57,938 bases of DNA from Treponema sp. (GTDB taxonomy: Bacteria; Spirochaetota; Spirochaetia; Treponematales; Treponemataceae): positions 1 through 57,938 of the forward strand of contig JAFSRD010000042.1 of the NCBI GenBank assembly GCA_017446265.1, written 5' to 3'. The notes under the pieces are model-generated. The model was not told the DNA's origin and searched no databases. It saw only the letters and a program-made list of their open reading frames with translations. The first letter of the stretch is position 1; each line of letters opens with the position of its first letter. This document shows positions 6,746 through 15,193 of this stretch, piece by piece. A program made the translations under genes and the position numbers.

Positions 6746-7567
6746 TTATACAAAGAATGCTGATTCAATGCGTGTCAGGCAGTTTTTTTCCAACATCGCT
6801 TTATGTGATAAAAAATCTTCATCAGCAAAATATTTTGCATGTTGCGGGCACCGTACTATGCATGAATGGCACTTTATACATGTTCCGGGAACAGCTTTAG
6901 GGTCATCTTTACTGATGGCGCCCATAGGGCAATGTGCCGCACATATCATGCAGGCAGTGCACGAACATGTAGTCAATGGCTTTGCTTTCAAAAACGAAGC
7001 CTTGTTTCCGTCTTCGCGCAACGGAATATAATACGGCGCAACAGGCTCGTTTACCAGCTGTTTGTGTCCGCAACCTGCCATAAGTTTCCGCTGCACGTTG
7101 TCACAAAATGTATTGATGACTGAAAAATCTTCCCTATCTGGCCTTCCTGCTCCTATATTTGCAAAAGCATGACCGACGCCGACGGCAAGCTTTCCAATAA
7201 CGCAGAATCCCTGAACAGAAAGGAGTGCAGCCAACTCATCGAGAGCGGAACCATAGCTTCTATTTCCGAATGTAACGAGCACAACTGCCTTCGTGCCATT
7301 CCCATAGAACAATGTTTTCAGTTGAGGCAGAATTTTATTCGGCACCCGCCCCGCATATACTGGTACGCCGAATACAACTATGTCGCGCACAGCATAGTAC
7401 CGTGCAACATATCGTTTTTGAGGAGTAGTAAAATTATCTGTAAGTACAGGAGCACAGCCACTCATATCTTCATTTTTTTCAATTACTTGTGCCAATCGAT
7501 GTGCCGTGTATGCTGCGACATGCTCTGTGTTTCCTGTCGGACTAAAAAAAACTGCGTGTATTGTCAT
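6746..7567 (-). CDS. EFR1-type flavodoxin/ferredoxin fusion protein
   Basis: A 273-residue redox protein. The N-terminal half is a flavodoxin-like FMN domain beginning MTIHAVFFSPTGNTEHVA (the T-G-N-T phosphate loop). The C-terminal part carries two 4Fe-4S clusters: CSCTACMICAAHCP and CIKCHSCIVRCP. Family members are proposed to move electrons between ferredoxin and flavin; the partner is unknown. It converges on the RlmM-like gene with an 84-bp gap. Its start follows a TTGACATAATG stretch whose promoter reading is unclear. Confidence 0.85.
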   Translation of the reverse strand: MTIHAVFFSPTGNTEHVAAYTAHRLAQVIEKNEDMSGCAPVLTDNFTTPQKRYVARYYAVRDIVVFGVPVYAGRVPNKILPQLKTLFYGNGTKAVVLVTFGNRSYGSALDELAALLSVQGFCVIGKLAVGVGHAFANIGAGRPDREDFSVINTFCDNVQRKLMAGCGHKQLVNEPVAPYYIPLREDGNKASFLKAKPLTTCSCTACMICAAHCPMGAISKDDPKAVPGTCIKCHSCIVRCPQHAKYFADEDFLSHKAMLEKNCLTRIESAFFV

Positions 7568-7625
7568 TATGGCTCTGTCATTATGTCAACTAATTTTATC
7601 ATAAATCAGAATTTCTAAATAGTGC

Positions 7626-8693
7626 TTAAAAAAATTGGTTTCCGTGATTCACTGGCGGTCGGTTGTCATTGCATGCTGTGCATCCGATTGTAACGCGCGG
7701 AAGTCCTGCTAAGTCGCAGTGCGTTGTAACAGCTGCAAAGCCCGCCGCGCGCAAAAGCTCGGCAGTTTGCGTGGCATTATATTCACCGCTTTCTACAAAA
7801 AATGTACCGCCGTCTGCAAGGTGCGCATATGCAAGTGGCACAAGTCGTTTGATTATGGCAAGTCCGTCACTTTTGCGCGCGGCGGGCAGCATGGCATTTT
7901 GAGCATTGTGCATGTATTCACCTGATGCTGATTCAGGGAGCGTTACGGCGGAACACGCATCTTGCATTGCTGTGTCAGCATCGCCGTCAAGTGCAAGGCG
8001 CGGCTCACTCCTGCCGTCGTGCAACAATGCGTCCACTTCATCGTGCGGCACATATGGTGGATTTGCAACAATAATGTCAAATTGCGCACTGTCGGGCACA
8101 GCGTGGAGCAAGTCACCGAGCGCAAATGCTGTACGTGGAAATTGCTCGTTTGGCAAGAGCCGCGCTGCGTTTTTTTTTGCAACAGCGAGCGCTGCATTAG
8201 AAATGTCTGTGAGCATGAGCGTATGCGCTATGCCGCGCGTTGCAAGTGCATGCGAAATGCTTATGCCGACGCAACCGCTTCCTGTGCACACGTCTGCAAT
8301 GCGCACTATCTGCGCATCGTTGCGCCGCCACTGTGTAAAACTAATATGCGATGAGGGAATGTCGCTGCGTCGTGCAATTTCTGCAAGCGCAAGCTCGACG
8401 AGCAGCTCCGTGTCTGGTTTAGGAATGAGCACGTCTTTTGTTACAAGAAAATCAAGCGCGTAAAACTCTTTGTGTCCAGTGATGTACGCGACAGGAAAAC
8501 CTGTCTTTCGCAAATGGAGTGCATTGGTAAACGCGCTATAGTGCATGGGGCAAAGTTCGTCGTTACGGTGAGCGAGTACATACGATTTTTCACGCCCAAT
8601 GCAATGGGCAAGCAGCACGTCAACATCAAGCGCAGCAGTTGGGGATGCGGCAAGTTCCTTAATGCCTTCGCGTCGGGCAGTGTGAATGGTCAT
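7626..8693 (-). CDS. prmC: Peptide chain release factor N5-glutamine methyltransferase
   Basis: A 355-residue enzyme that methylates the Gln of the GGQ motif of release factors RF1/RF2. The SAM-binding motif is ADVCTGSGCVG (about residues 133-143) and the substrate-binding NPPY is at 211-214. It is longer than usual (near 280) because of an insertion around residues 245-270 (SGEYMHNAQNAMLPAARKSD). It is normally translationally coupled to prfA; here 964 bp of foreign DNA separates them and the gene has its own weak promoter (TACACT, six bases before the ATG). Its first 94 bp are duplicated at 9658-9751. Confidence 0.92.
   Translation of the reverse strand: MTIHTARREGIKELAASPTAALDVDVLLAHCIGREKSYVLAHRNDELCPMHYSAFTNALHLRKTGFPVAYITGHKEFYALDFLVTKDVLIPKPDTELLVELALAEIARRSDIPSSHISFTQWRRNDAQIVRIADVCTGSGCVGISISHALATRGIAHTLMLTDISNAALAVAKKNAARLLPNEQFPRTAFALGDLLHAVPDSAQFDIIVANPPYVPHDEVDALLHDGRSEPRLALDGDADTAMQDACSAVTLPESASGEYMHNAQNAMLPAARKSDGLAIIKRLVPLAYAHLADGGTFFVESGEYNATQTAELLRAAGFAAVTTHCDLAGLPRVTIGCTACNDNRPPVNHGNQFF
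8600..8693 (-). repeat. 94-bp direct repeat, copy A (5' end of intact prmC)
   Basis: The first 94 bp of prmC. It matches 9658-9751 in the same orientation with only four adjacent mismatches (TCAA at 8620-8623 against CTGG). The two copies bound the inserted GHKL/STAS-like module. Confidence 0.95.
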
Positions 8694-8797
8694 GGAAACA
8701 GTGTAGCATAATTGTGGTGAAAAAAGAAATAGCGCGAATGAGATGTCGCTCAGTGGGAAAACTGTTATGGATTGTATGGAGAATGCTGCTGTGATAA

Positions 8798-8826
8798 TTG
8801 CACATTTTTAGTCACTAGTGTATAAT
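8798..8826 (+). promoter_or_regulatory. Promoter of the GHKL/STAS module, leaderless geometry
   Basis: TTGCAC (8798-8803), a 17-bp spacer and a perfect TATAAT (8821-8826). The ATG is at 8832, only five bases after the -10 box. Confidence 0.75.
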
Positions 8827-8831
8827 GAATT

Positions 8832-9383
8832 ATGTTTCTTGCGGATAGCATTGATGCGTATGTTTCTGATTATCGCTCTGTTTCATTTGCGCTTGAATCT
8901 TTCGCAAAGTTCCGAGACATATTCAATGCGCGCCTTGATGCATTTATTTCGTGTACAAACCAATATCTTGTGGCGGCGATTATTGGAGAAATCGGCAACA
9001 ACACGTTTGACCATAACTATGTCTATCAATCTGGCAAACCAAAAGGCGTCTATTTTTTGCATGATGAGAAAGTTAATGTTGCCGTGCTTGCTGACTATGG
9101 AAGTGGCATTCGTACGACACTTTCAAGAATAAAGCATGGTATTGCGAGCGACAAAGATGCTTTGCAAATAGCTTTTACGCAGATGATTTCAGGGCGCGCT
9201 CCTGAACAGCGTGGGAATGGACTGAAATTTGTCTGCAAGACAATATGCGAACGCAGCTGGAATCTTTATTTTCATTCGGGGGCAGCATTCGCTGCAATAC
9301 AAAATGGCAAGATAACATTTTGTGAATCTAACTGCACAGTTTCTGGTTGTCTTGCTATAGTACATTGGGAGGCGTGCATATGA
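8832..9383 (+). CDS. GHKL-type ATP-binding protein (anti-sigma/histidine kinase-like ATPase)
   Basis: A 183-residue protein with the Bergerat-fold ATP-binding boxes: an N box GEIGNNTFDHN (52-62), a G1 box DYGSGI (88-93) and a G2 box RGNGLKFV (127-134). There is no histidine-phosphotransfer or sensor domain, so it resembles the stand-alone ATPases related to anti-sigma kinases such as SpoIIAB and RsbW. It is followed with an ATGA overlap by a STAS-like protein, the usual partner type for such kinases. No sigma factor is nearby. The pair sits between prfA and prmC within duplicated flanks. Confidence 0.75.
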   Translation: MFLADSIDAYVSDYRSVSFALESFAKFRDIFNARLDAFISCTNQYLVAAIIGEIGNNTFDHNYVYQSGKPKGVYFLHDEKVNVAVLADYGSGIRTTLSRIKHGIASDKDALQIAFTQMISGRAPEQRGNGLKFVCKTICERSWNLYFHSGAAFAAIQNGKITFCESNCTVSGCLAIVHWEACI

Positions 9384-9646
9384 CTATCAACATAGCTGAT
9401 TTTGGCGATGTGCTTGTTTCGCGACCTTCAGGGCGCGAGGCATTTTTAGGCGCGTCATCGTATTTGCTGAACGGGGCAGATAATGCAACCGACTTTGTTC
9501 TGGATTTTGCAGGTGTAAAAGTGCTTACGCCATCATGGGCAGATGAGTTTATACGTGGGTTGAAAGAAACATATTCTTCACATATTTCCTATATCAACAC
9601 TGACAACGAATCTGTGAAAGCGTCGCTCGACATTTTGACTGCATAG
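9380..9646 (+). CDS. STAS-like (DUF4325) domain protein
   Basis: An 88-residue protein, start at 9380 with GGGAGG upstream and a four-base ATGA overlap with the GHKL gene. The motif VLDFAGVKVLTPSWADEFIRG is the DUF4325 hallmark (F-x-G-V, then PSWxDEF), related to STAS anti-anti-sigma domains. By analogy it would be the binding or phosphorylation partner of the upstream ATPase. Its biological role in this class of pair is not established. Confidence 0.75.
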   Translation: MTINIADFGDVLVSRPSGREAFLGASSYLLNGADNATDFVLDFAGVKVLTPSWADEFIRGLKETYSSHISYINTDNESVKASLDILTA

Positions 9647-9652
9647 TTTGTG

Positions 9653-9751
9653 TTATGTGCAATGGGCAAGCAGCACGCTGGCATCAAGCGCAGCAGTTGG
9701 GGATGCGGCAAGTTCCTTAATGCCTTCGCGTCGGGCAGTGTGAATGGTCAT
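9653..9751 (-). pseudogene. Truncated duplicate of the prmC 5' end (32 codons)
   Basis: Read leftward, the ATG at 9751 overlaps the prfA stop as ATGA, the ancestral prfA-prmC coupling. The frame encodes [20 protein letters not shown], then nine residues like intact prmC, and runs off the duplicated segment into a TAA (9653-9655). D-A-S-V replaces D-V-D-V. This is the original prmC start left behind by the insertion. Confidence 0.9.
9658..9751 (-). repeat. 94-bp direct repeat, copy B (prmC remnant next to prfA)
   Basis: The second copy of the prmC 5' end, directly after prfA in transcription order. Together with copy A it brackets positions 8694-9657. Confidence 0.95.
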
Positions 9752-10842
9752 TGCGCTTTGTCGAGTTCGCTCACGTCTGATTTGAGTTGCTCTTCTTTTG
9801 CGTATACGTTGAGTGCATCAAGCATGTCGTCCATGTAACCGAGCATAAACTGGTCGAGTTTGTAGAGCGTCAAATTGATGCGATGGTCTGTGACGCGGTT
9901 TTGCGGAAAATTGTATGTGCGTATGCGCTCGCTTCTGTCACCTGATCCTACCATAGATTTTCGTGCCGCATCGCGTTCTGCGTGTTTTTTGCGTTCTTCT
10001 AAATCAAATAAACGTGCGCGCAGTACGCGGAACGCTTTGGCTTTGTTTTTAATTTGGCTTTTTTCGTCTTGCTGAATGACGACAAGCCCTGTAGGAATAT
10101 GCGTCAAGCGCACCGCTGAATCTGTCGTGTTCACGCACTGACCGCCAGGTCCGCCTGCGCGCATGACATCTATGCGCACATCATCAGGCTTTATGACAAT
10201 GTCCGTTTCTTCTGCTTCGGGAAGGACTGCGACGGTGACCGTGCTCGTGTGAATTCTACCTTGTGCTTCTGTTGTGGGAACGCGCTGCACGCGGTGAACG
10301 CCGCCTTCCCAGCGCAATGTGCCGTATACAAATTTTCCACTGAGCGAAAACGAGATTTCCTTGTAGCCGCCAACTTCTGTTTCTGTCGCGTTCAAAAGCT
10401 CGTATTTCCAGCCTTTTATTTCTGCAAAGCGTGTGTACATTTCGTACAAGTCTGCAACAAAAAGCGATGCCTCATCGCCTCCAACGCCATTTCGTATTTC
10501 TACAATGATATTTTTTTCGTCGAGCGGGTCGGGCGGTATCAATTTGAGTTTTATTTTTTCTTCAAGTTGCGGCTTTTGCTCTTCAAGCATTTTGAGCTCT
10601 TCTCGCGCCATTTCTTTCATTTCGTGGTCATCTTCATTGGTAATCATCGCGGTGTCGTCTTCAATGCCTTTAAGAATTTTTTTATACTCATCGTATAGCG
10701 CGACAACTTCTGCAAGGTGGCCGTGCTCGCGCATTACGTCTTTGTAAGCAACTACATCTTTGACAATATCGGGATTCATAATGTGTGCATCAAGTTCGTC
10801 AAAACGTGTTTTACAGTCTGCAAGTTTTTTCAACAAATCCAT
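9748..10842 (-). CDS. prfA: Peptide chain release factor 1
   Basis: A 364-residue class I release factor reading UAA/UAG. The peptidyl-hydrolysis motif GGQ is at 233-235 ([11 protein letters not shown]). The codon-reading PxT motif is PTT at 189-191 ([12 protein letters not shown]), as in RF1 rather than the SPF of RF2. Its stop codon overlaps the ATG of the truncated prmC copy. The usual partner prmC has been displaced by the inserted module. It runs divergently from the large exported repeat protein. Confidence 0.96.
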   Translation of the reverse strand: MDLLKKLADCKTRFDELDAHIMNPDIVKDVVAYKDVMREHGHLAEVVALYDEYKKILKGIEDDTAMITNEDDHEMKEMAREELKMLEEQKPQLEEKIKLKLIPPDPLDEKNIIVEIRNGVGGDEASLFVADLYEMYTRFAEIKGWKYELLNATETEVGGYKEISFSLSGKFVYGTLRWEGGVHRVQRVPTTEAQGRIHTSTVTVAVLPEAEETDIVIKPDDVRIDVMRAGGPGGQCVNTTDSAVRLTHIPTGLVVIQQDEKSQIKNKAKAFRVLRARLFDLEERKKHAERDAARKSMVGSGDRSERIRTYNFPQNRVTDHRINLTLYKLDQFMLGYMDDMLDALNVYAKEEQLKSDVSELDKAQ

Positions 10843-11008
10843 AACTTGCTATGGTATACGATATGGCATAAAATTGCAATTACGGTTGCGCAAATGTCAG
10901 TGCGGCCTTTGTCCAGACATGCAGCTCGTACATACTGCTGTTTTCATTGACGAAAGTGCGTAAAAATTAGTTTCTGTGCCGATATTAAAAGTACATAGTA
11001 AAAGTATG

Positions 11009-11038
11009 CTGTCATAAAAAAGCAATTTAGTGTATACT
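11009..11038 (+). promoter_or_regulatory. Promoter of the large exported repeat protein
   Basis: CTGTCA (11009-11014), an 18-bp spacer and TATACT (11033-11038). GGGAGG follows before the ATG at 11067, so this gene has an ordinary leader. Confidence 0.6.
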
Positions 11039-11066
11039 ACAATGACAAATTTTTTGGGAGGAAACT

Positions 11067-14000
11067 ATGTTCCGTAAAACAGTTGCCATACATCATGCGT
11101 GCCTTCTTCTTGTCTTTACGCTGTGCGCAGGCAGGGCGTATGGTGCAATGTATACGTGGACAGGCGCGAGCAGCACATCATGGAACAATTCTGCGAACTG
11201 GAGCCCAGCTACTGTTCCGAATGTCAACGATGATGTTGTAATTGGTAGCGCCGCAACCTACTACCCGGAGATAACAGACAGCGATAAGCCGGTAGGACAA
11301 CTTGGCAGTTTAACAATAGGAGCAGTTGCAAACATTCATATCAGCTCATCTGCCAATATTATAGTGACAGGAACATTTGTAAACCAAGGAACAATCTGGT
11401 ATAAAAATACCGCACGCATAGTAAATGATAGCGACGAGCCGCTCGGTTATGCAACTGCCGGAACTGTCATATACGCAGACAATGCAGCGGCCGTTGCAGC
11501 TGTACCGTATTACACTTTAGATATCCGTACAACATGCACTGCTGGAACCATACCGAGCGTAAACACTCTGGTGATAGGTTCTGGCAGGCAGCTGACCGCA
11601 GGCAATGTGACAATTGAAGAAAAAATCGATATAAACGGCGAGTTTTCCTGTACAGACCTGACATTCACAGGCGGCGCTCTTTCAGCATCAGGTACTGGAA
11701 CGCTCACAATTTCCAACAAATTAACCTCACTGTCAGGAATAGATATAGAGAGTTCCTCCATAAAAGTTATACTTTCAGGCGGACCGGTAACAGTAGAGAA
11801 GGACAACGCATTCTCGGCAGTGGAAATAGCAGATGCGTCCGTAACATTTACCGGCAGCAATACATTTAAAACACTTGCTTGCACACAAGCAGGCGGCAGA
11901 ACGCTCACGTTTCAAGCAGGCGGAACACAGACTGTTGCAAATACGCTAAAGCTTTCAGGTTCAAGCAGTTCATCACTGCTTGCACTTAAAAGCACATCGG
12001 ACAATGTACAGTGGAAGATTCGATTTACCGGCTCGCAAACTCCTGCAACATTTGAACTTACAATGCTTTCAGTGCGTGATTCACAAAATGATTCTGCGTT
12101 TGTGTTTCCGCTTGATGATGCCAGCATATCGGGCGGAAATAATACTAATTGGGCTGCAAATTATGTATGGACAGGCAGCACTTCAGATGAATGGGAAACA
12201 GCAGCAAACTGGAATGCAGGTGGAGGAACAGCAGGTGACCCTCCGTCTGAGCATGACACAATACTGATTCCCGGCAGCCTTGCAAGATATCCGGTATTTG
12301 CAGCAATAGATCGGACTGCAAAAGATTTGGAGATACAGGCGGGTGCGCAGTTAACATTTTCAAGCAGCAAAAATCTCAGCCTAACTGGAACGCTCAAAAA
12401 CATAGGTGAAATTATTTACAAAAGCAACGGACGCATAAAAAAAGGCAGTGCTTTTTTCAATGACTCGTCAAACGGCGGCACTGTTACATATAGCGGTCCA
12501 ACCGGTACTATAACAGGCAGTACCTATGCAAATTTGACTGTCAGCCATGACGGCGGTATCTGGCAGACAGACGCTTCCATAATTGTTGGCAATACGCTCA
12601 AGGTACAAGGAACAGGAGGCGAGGCACGGTTTACTCATGCAGTCACTGTTTCTAGACTATTGACAGTTGACAACGGGGGAACTGCCGTCGGTTCTACGCT
12701 GACTTTTACAGGAGACGCTTCTGAAGTAACAGGCAGCGGCTCAATCTCCGCACAACATATTGTCTTTTCTCCATCGCTTGCATCAGCAACGCTCTCTATT
12801 TCAGCAGCAGAAATCACTGTGTCAGGCAACATAACAGTATCTACAGGGAAAATCAACGCTGCAAGCGGAACAATAAAATTGACAGGGACTGCCGCAACAG
12901 TTTCAGGAAACAACACATTTGCAACAGTCACCTGCACAGGGGCAAATATAACATTTACCGGCAGCAATACATTTACTGTACTGGAGGCAACAGGAACAAA
13001 TATAACTTTTAATGGCAGCAACACATTTGAAACGCTCACCTGCATAGAAGCGGGCGGCAGGGTGCTTGCATTTGCGGCCGGTACAACGCAACGTATAACG
13101 ACAAAACTTGCGCTTACAGGAACGAATGTAATGTCACTGCTCACACTGAAAAGCAATACACCCGGCAGCCGTTGGAACATACAATTTGAGGGAATTCCGC
13201 AAGCATCAAATTTAGGGCTCAGATATCTGGATGTCACTGATTCAGAGAATATATCACCAGATGTGTTTAAAGCCGCATACAGCAAAACTACTGATACGAG
13301 CCGTAATAACGTGCGCTGGACAGACCCGCCGTCACCTGAATTTATTTTGACAGTTGCTCCGCTCGGTGAAAAACAGCTGCTCATTGTGTTTTCGACAGAA
13401 CTTGAAATAGATATGATAAAAGGTGCATATGCACTTGAAAAGATAAAAGACAATCTAATGATTGAATCGATTGATGCACCGGGAACACGAACGCATGAGT
13501 TCGTCGGCAATGCACGGACAGCATTTAGAAATTATGAGGCTACAGGACTGATTTTTACATTAAACAAAACTATAACGCTTGACGATTTACAGAAAACGTG
13601 CATCAGAGTGCTCGATACTGTTGGGGCAGAGCAGGATATTCTGCCCGGAAAATGGATTCCGTACATACAAAACACTGACGGCGGCTATATACGAGGCGGC
13701 TCTGCACACGCGCTCAGCGATTTTGCTGTAAACGCAGTGCAGCCGCTGTATGCATACGATAGCGGCAGCATTGCCATAGGTACAACATTCGACGTGAGCA
13801 AATCGTTTACTATTCGCAACTGGGACAAAGAGCAGCTGGCAAATGGCTCTCTATTAGTTGATAAAGATATCTATATTCAGACACAGCTTTTTGACGGAAC
13901 GAATGGCACCGTGCAAACATTTGATGCGAATATATATCTTGACCGTCCCAGCTACATGGGCAATACAGGTTCTTCGGAAATTAATAATAAAACAGGGCTT

Positions 14001-14642
14001 GACTGGCGTGTATGGTTGCCGACTGCATTTAATAATTTATCATCAAATAACAATGCTGATTTTATTCAAGTAGCTGGCAATGCACCTGATGGATTGCAAA
14101 AACTGTTTTATCTTCCAGTAACAACCGACTCGCAATATGCTAAGTGGCAGCGCGATGACCAAATCACTTTCATGTTTGATATACGTGATACAGGTGGCAC
14201 TCCAATTAACATAATTCATGGCCATGACCCGACATATAACGGCAGCAGCTATAGCGGAAGTCCCGCGCCACTGTATGCGTTGCGCCTTAAAAATAGCAAT
14301 GACCTTACGTCGCTCGACTTGTGGTCGTTCCGCCTCAAAACGCAGACGACACAGCGTGGCGGTGTAAGCATTTTTAATAATGTTGTCAACGCGAATTCTG
14401 GCGAAAATGTGCTGATTAAAGTGAACGTGCCAAAGGCAGGAAGACTCAGTGTCGCAGTGATGACGCTCGACGGTAGCGTTGTGCAGTATCTTGAGCGTGG
14501 TCCAGTGCAACAGGGCGAGCGTGTTTACTCGTGGAACGGTACTGCAACATCTGGCAAAAAAGTGGCACGCGGCATGTATTTTGTACGCATTGTCGGTGCA
14601 GGCATTGACGAAACGCGCAAAGTGATGGTTGTAAAAGAATAG
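11067..14642 (+). CDS. Large exported beta-repeat protein with FlgD-like C-terminal domain
   Basis: A 1191-residue protein with a signal peptide (about residues 1-27) and Ser/Thr/Gly/Asn-rich beta-solenoid-like sequence. Two long modules repeat: each opens with a YxWTGxxSxxW...ANW segment (near 28-46 and 365-385) and ends with a GSNTFxTLxCxxAGGR stretch and a conserved strand block. The C-terminal 90 residues (KAGRLSVAVMTLDGSVVQYL, then GKKVARGMYFVRIVG) match FlgD Ig-like/secretion-type caps seen on spirochaete and Bacteroidota surface proteins. The strong Shine-Dalgarno sequence fixes the start. A surface adhesin or structural protein is inferred; no enzymatic motif is seen. Confidence 0.7.
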   Translation: MFRKTVAIHHACLLLVFTLCAGRAYGAMYTWTGASSTSWNNSANWSPATVPNVNDDVVIGSAATYYPEITDSDKPVGQLGSLTIGAVANIHISSSANIIVTGTFVNQGTIWYKNTARIVNDSDEPLGYATAGTVIYADNAAAVAAVPYYTLDIRTTCTAGTIPSVNTLVIGSGRQLTAGNVTIEEKIDINGEFSCTDLTFTGGALSASGTGTLTISNKLTSLSGIDIESSSIKVILSGGPVTVEKDNAFSAVEIADASVTFTGSNTFKTLACTQAGGRTLTFQAGGTQTVANTLKLSGSSSSSLLALKSTSDNVQWKIRFTGSQTPATFELTMLSVRDSQNDSAFVFPLDDASISGGNNTNWAANYVWTGSTSDEWETAANWNAGGGTAGDPPSEHDTILIPGSLARYPVFAAIDRTAKDLEIQAGAQLTFSSSKNLSLTGTLKNIGEIIYKSNGRIKKGSAFFNDSSNGGTVTYSGPTGTITGSTYANLTVSHDGGIWQTDASIIVGNTLKVQGTGGEARFTHAVTVSRLLTVDNGGTAVGSTLTFTGDASEVTGSGSISAQHIVFSPSLASATLSISAAEITVSGNITVSTGKINAASGTIKLTGTAATVSGNNTFATVTCTGANITFTGSNTFTVLEATGTNITFNGSNTFETLTCIEAGGRVLAFAAGTTQRITTKLALTGTNVMSLLTLKSNTPGSRWNIQFEGIPQASNLGLRYLDVTDSENISPDVFKAAYSKTTDTSRNNVRWTDPPSPEFILTVAPLGEKQLLIVFSTELEIDMIKGAYALEKIKDNLMIESIDAPGTRTHEFVGNARTAFRNYEATGLIFTLNKTITLDDLQKTCIRVLDTVGAEQDILPGKWIPYIQNTDGGYIRGGSAHALSDFAVNAVQPLYAYDSGSIAIGTTFDVSKSFTIRNWDKEQLANGSLLVDKDIYIQTQLFDGTNGTVQTFDANIYLDRPSYMGNTGSSEINNKTGLDWRVWLPTAFNNLSSNNNADFIQVAGNAPDGLQKLFYLPVTTDSQYAKWQRDDQITFMFDIRDTGGTPINIIHGHDPTYNGSSYSGSPAPLYALRLKNSNDLTSLDLWSFRLKTQTTQRGGVSIFNNVVNANSGENVLIKVNVPKAGRLSVAVMTLDGSVVQYLERGPVQQGERVYSWNGTATSGKKVARGMYFVRIVGAGIDETRKVMVVKE

Positions 14643-14694
14643 CGGCGGACCGGCATATACAGTGCAATGCGCCCGTCACGTGCACAATTTCATT

Positions 14695-14721
14695 TACCTT
14701 TTTCCCTTTCTCTGCCGATAG
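14695..14721 (+). promoter_or_regulatory. Candidate sigma-28 (FliA) promoter
   Basis: TACCTTTT (14695-14702), an 11-bp spacer and GCCGATAG (14714-14721), against the flagellar consensus TAAAGTTT-N11-GCCGATAA (5/8 and 7/8 matches). GTATAC just downstream offers a weaker sigma-70 alternative. Confidence 0.5.
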
Positions 14722-14770
14722 TATACATGAAAAACAGTGCGCAGATTTGTGCGGTTAAGGAGGTACGCAT

Positions 14771-15169
14771 ATGACGAATATTGGTTACATCAATCCATAC
14801 TCATACGGCGCAGTTGCCTCTGCAAGCGGCAAATTGCATGTGCCAGTAAGCCCTGCGGCAGTAGTATACGCGCAATTTGACAACATATCAGGTGTAGCTG
14901 CGCGCGAAGGCGAATCAGGCATTTCCATAAACCGCATACACATTTTGAATTCGCTTATTGAACATGTGCGCGCGCTACAGGCAACTCCGCAAGCGACAGA
15001 AATCACCAGTAATGCAGACCTCAACGCAACTGCACGCATGACGGAAGAAGAAACAGCATTCCTCATAGACACATATCAACAGCAGATTTTAGATGCAGCA
15101 GATGCAACGCCTTATGCACCAACAGGAGCGCACGTAGAAAGCGGAGAGCTCTTTGCCGTGCACGCATAA
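14771..15169 (+). CDS. Hypothetical protein, possibly flagellar regulon
   Basis: A 132-residue soluble protein with no signal peptide. The start is fixed by AAGGAGGT eight bases upstream of the ATG. The N-terminal 45 residues are poorly ordered and small-residue rich (INPYSYGAVASASGKL); a helical segment follows (INRIHILNSLIEHVRAL) and the C-terminus is acidic. No family is recognised. The sigma-28-like promoter suggests expression with late flagellar or chemotaxis genes, but that rests on the promoter match alone. Confidence 0.6.
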   Translation: MTNIGYINPYSYGAVASASGKLHVPVSPAAVVYAQFDNISGVAAREGESGISINRIHILNSLIEHVRALQATPQATEITSNADLNATARMTEEETAFLIDTYQQQILDAADATPYAPTGAHVESGELFAVHA

Positions 15170-15193
15170 GCGCCGCACTTTAATCGAAAAGCA

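Noticed and set aside
7906..8463. Long rightward frame opposite prmC
   Set aside because: Ser/Ala-rich composition is the mirror of the GC-biased prmC codons; prmC motifs on the other strand are unambiguous.
10978..10985. Sigma-28 -10 box (GCCGATAT) upstream of the large exported protein
   Set aside because: The nearest TAAA box is at the wrong spacing, and a better sigma-70 pair lies closer to the gene.
12635..13510. 291-codon leftward frame opposite the large exported protein
   Set aside because: It is the antisense of a low-complexity Thr/Ser/Gly repeat and has no ribosome-binding site or domain.
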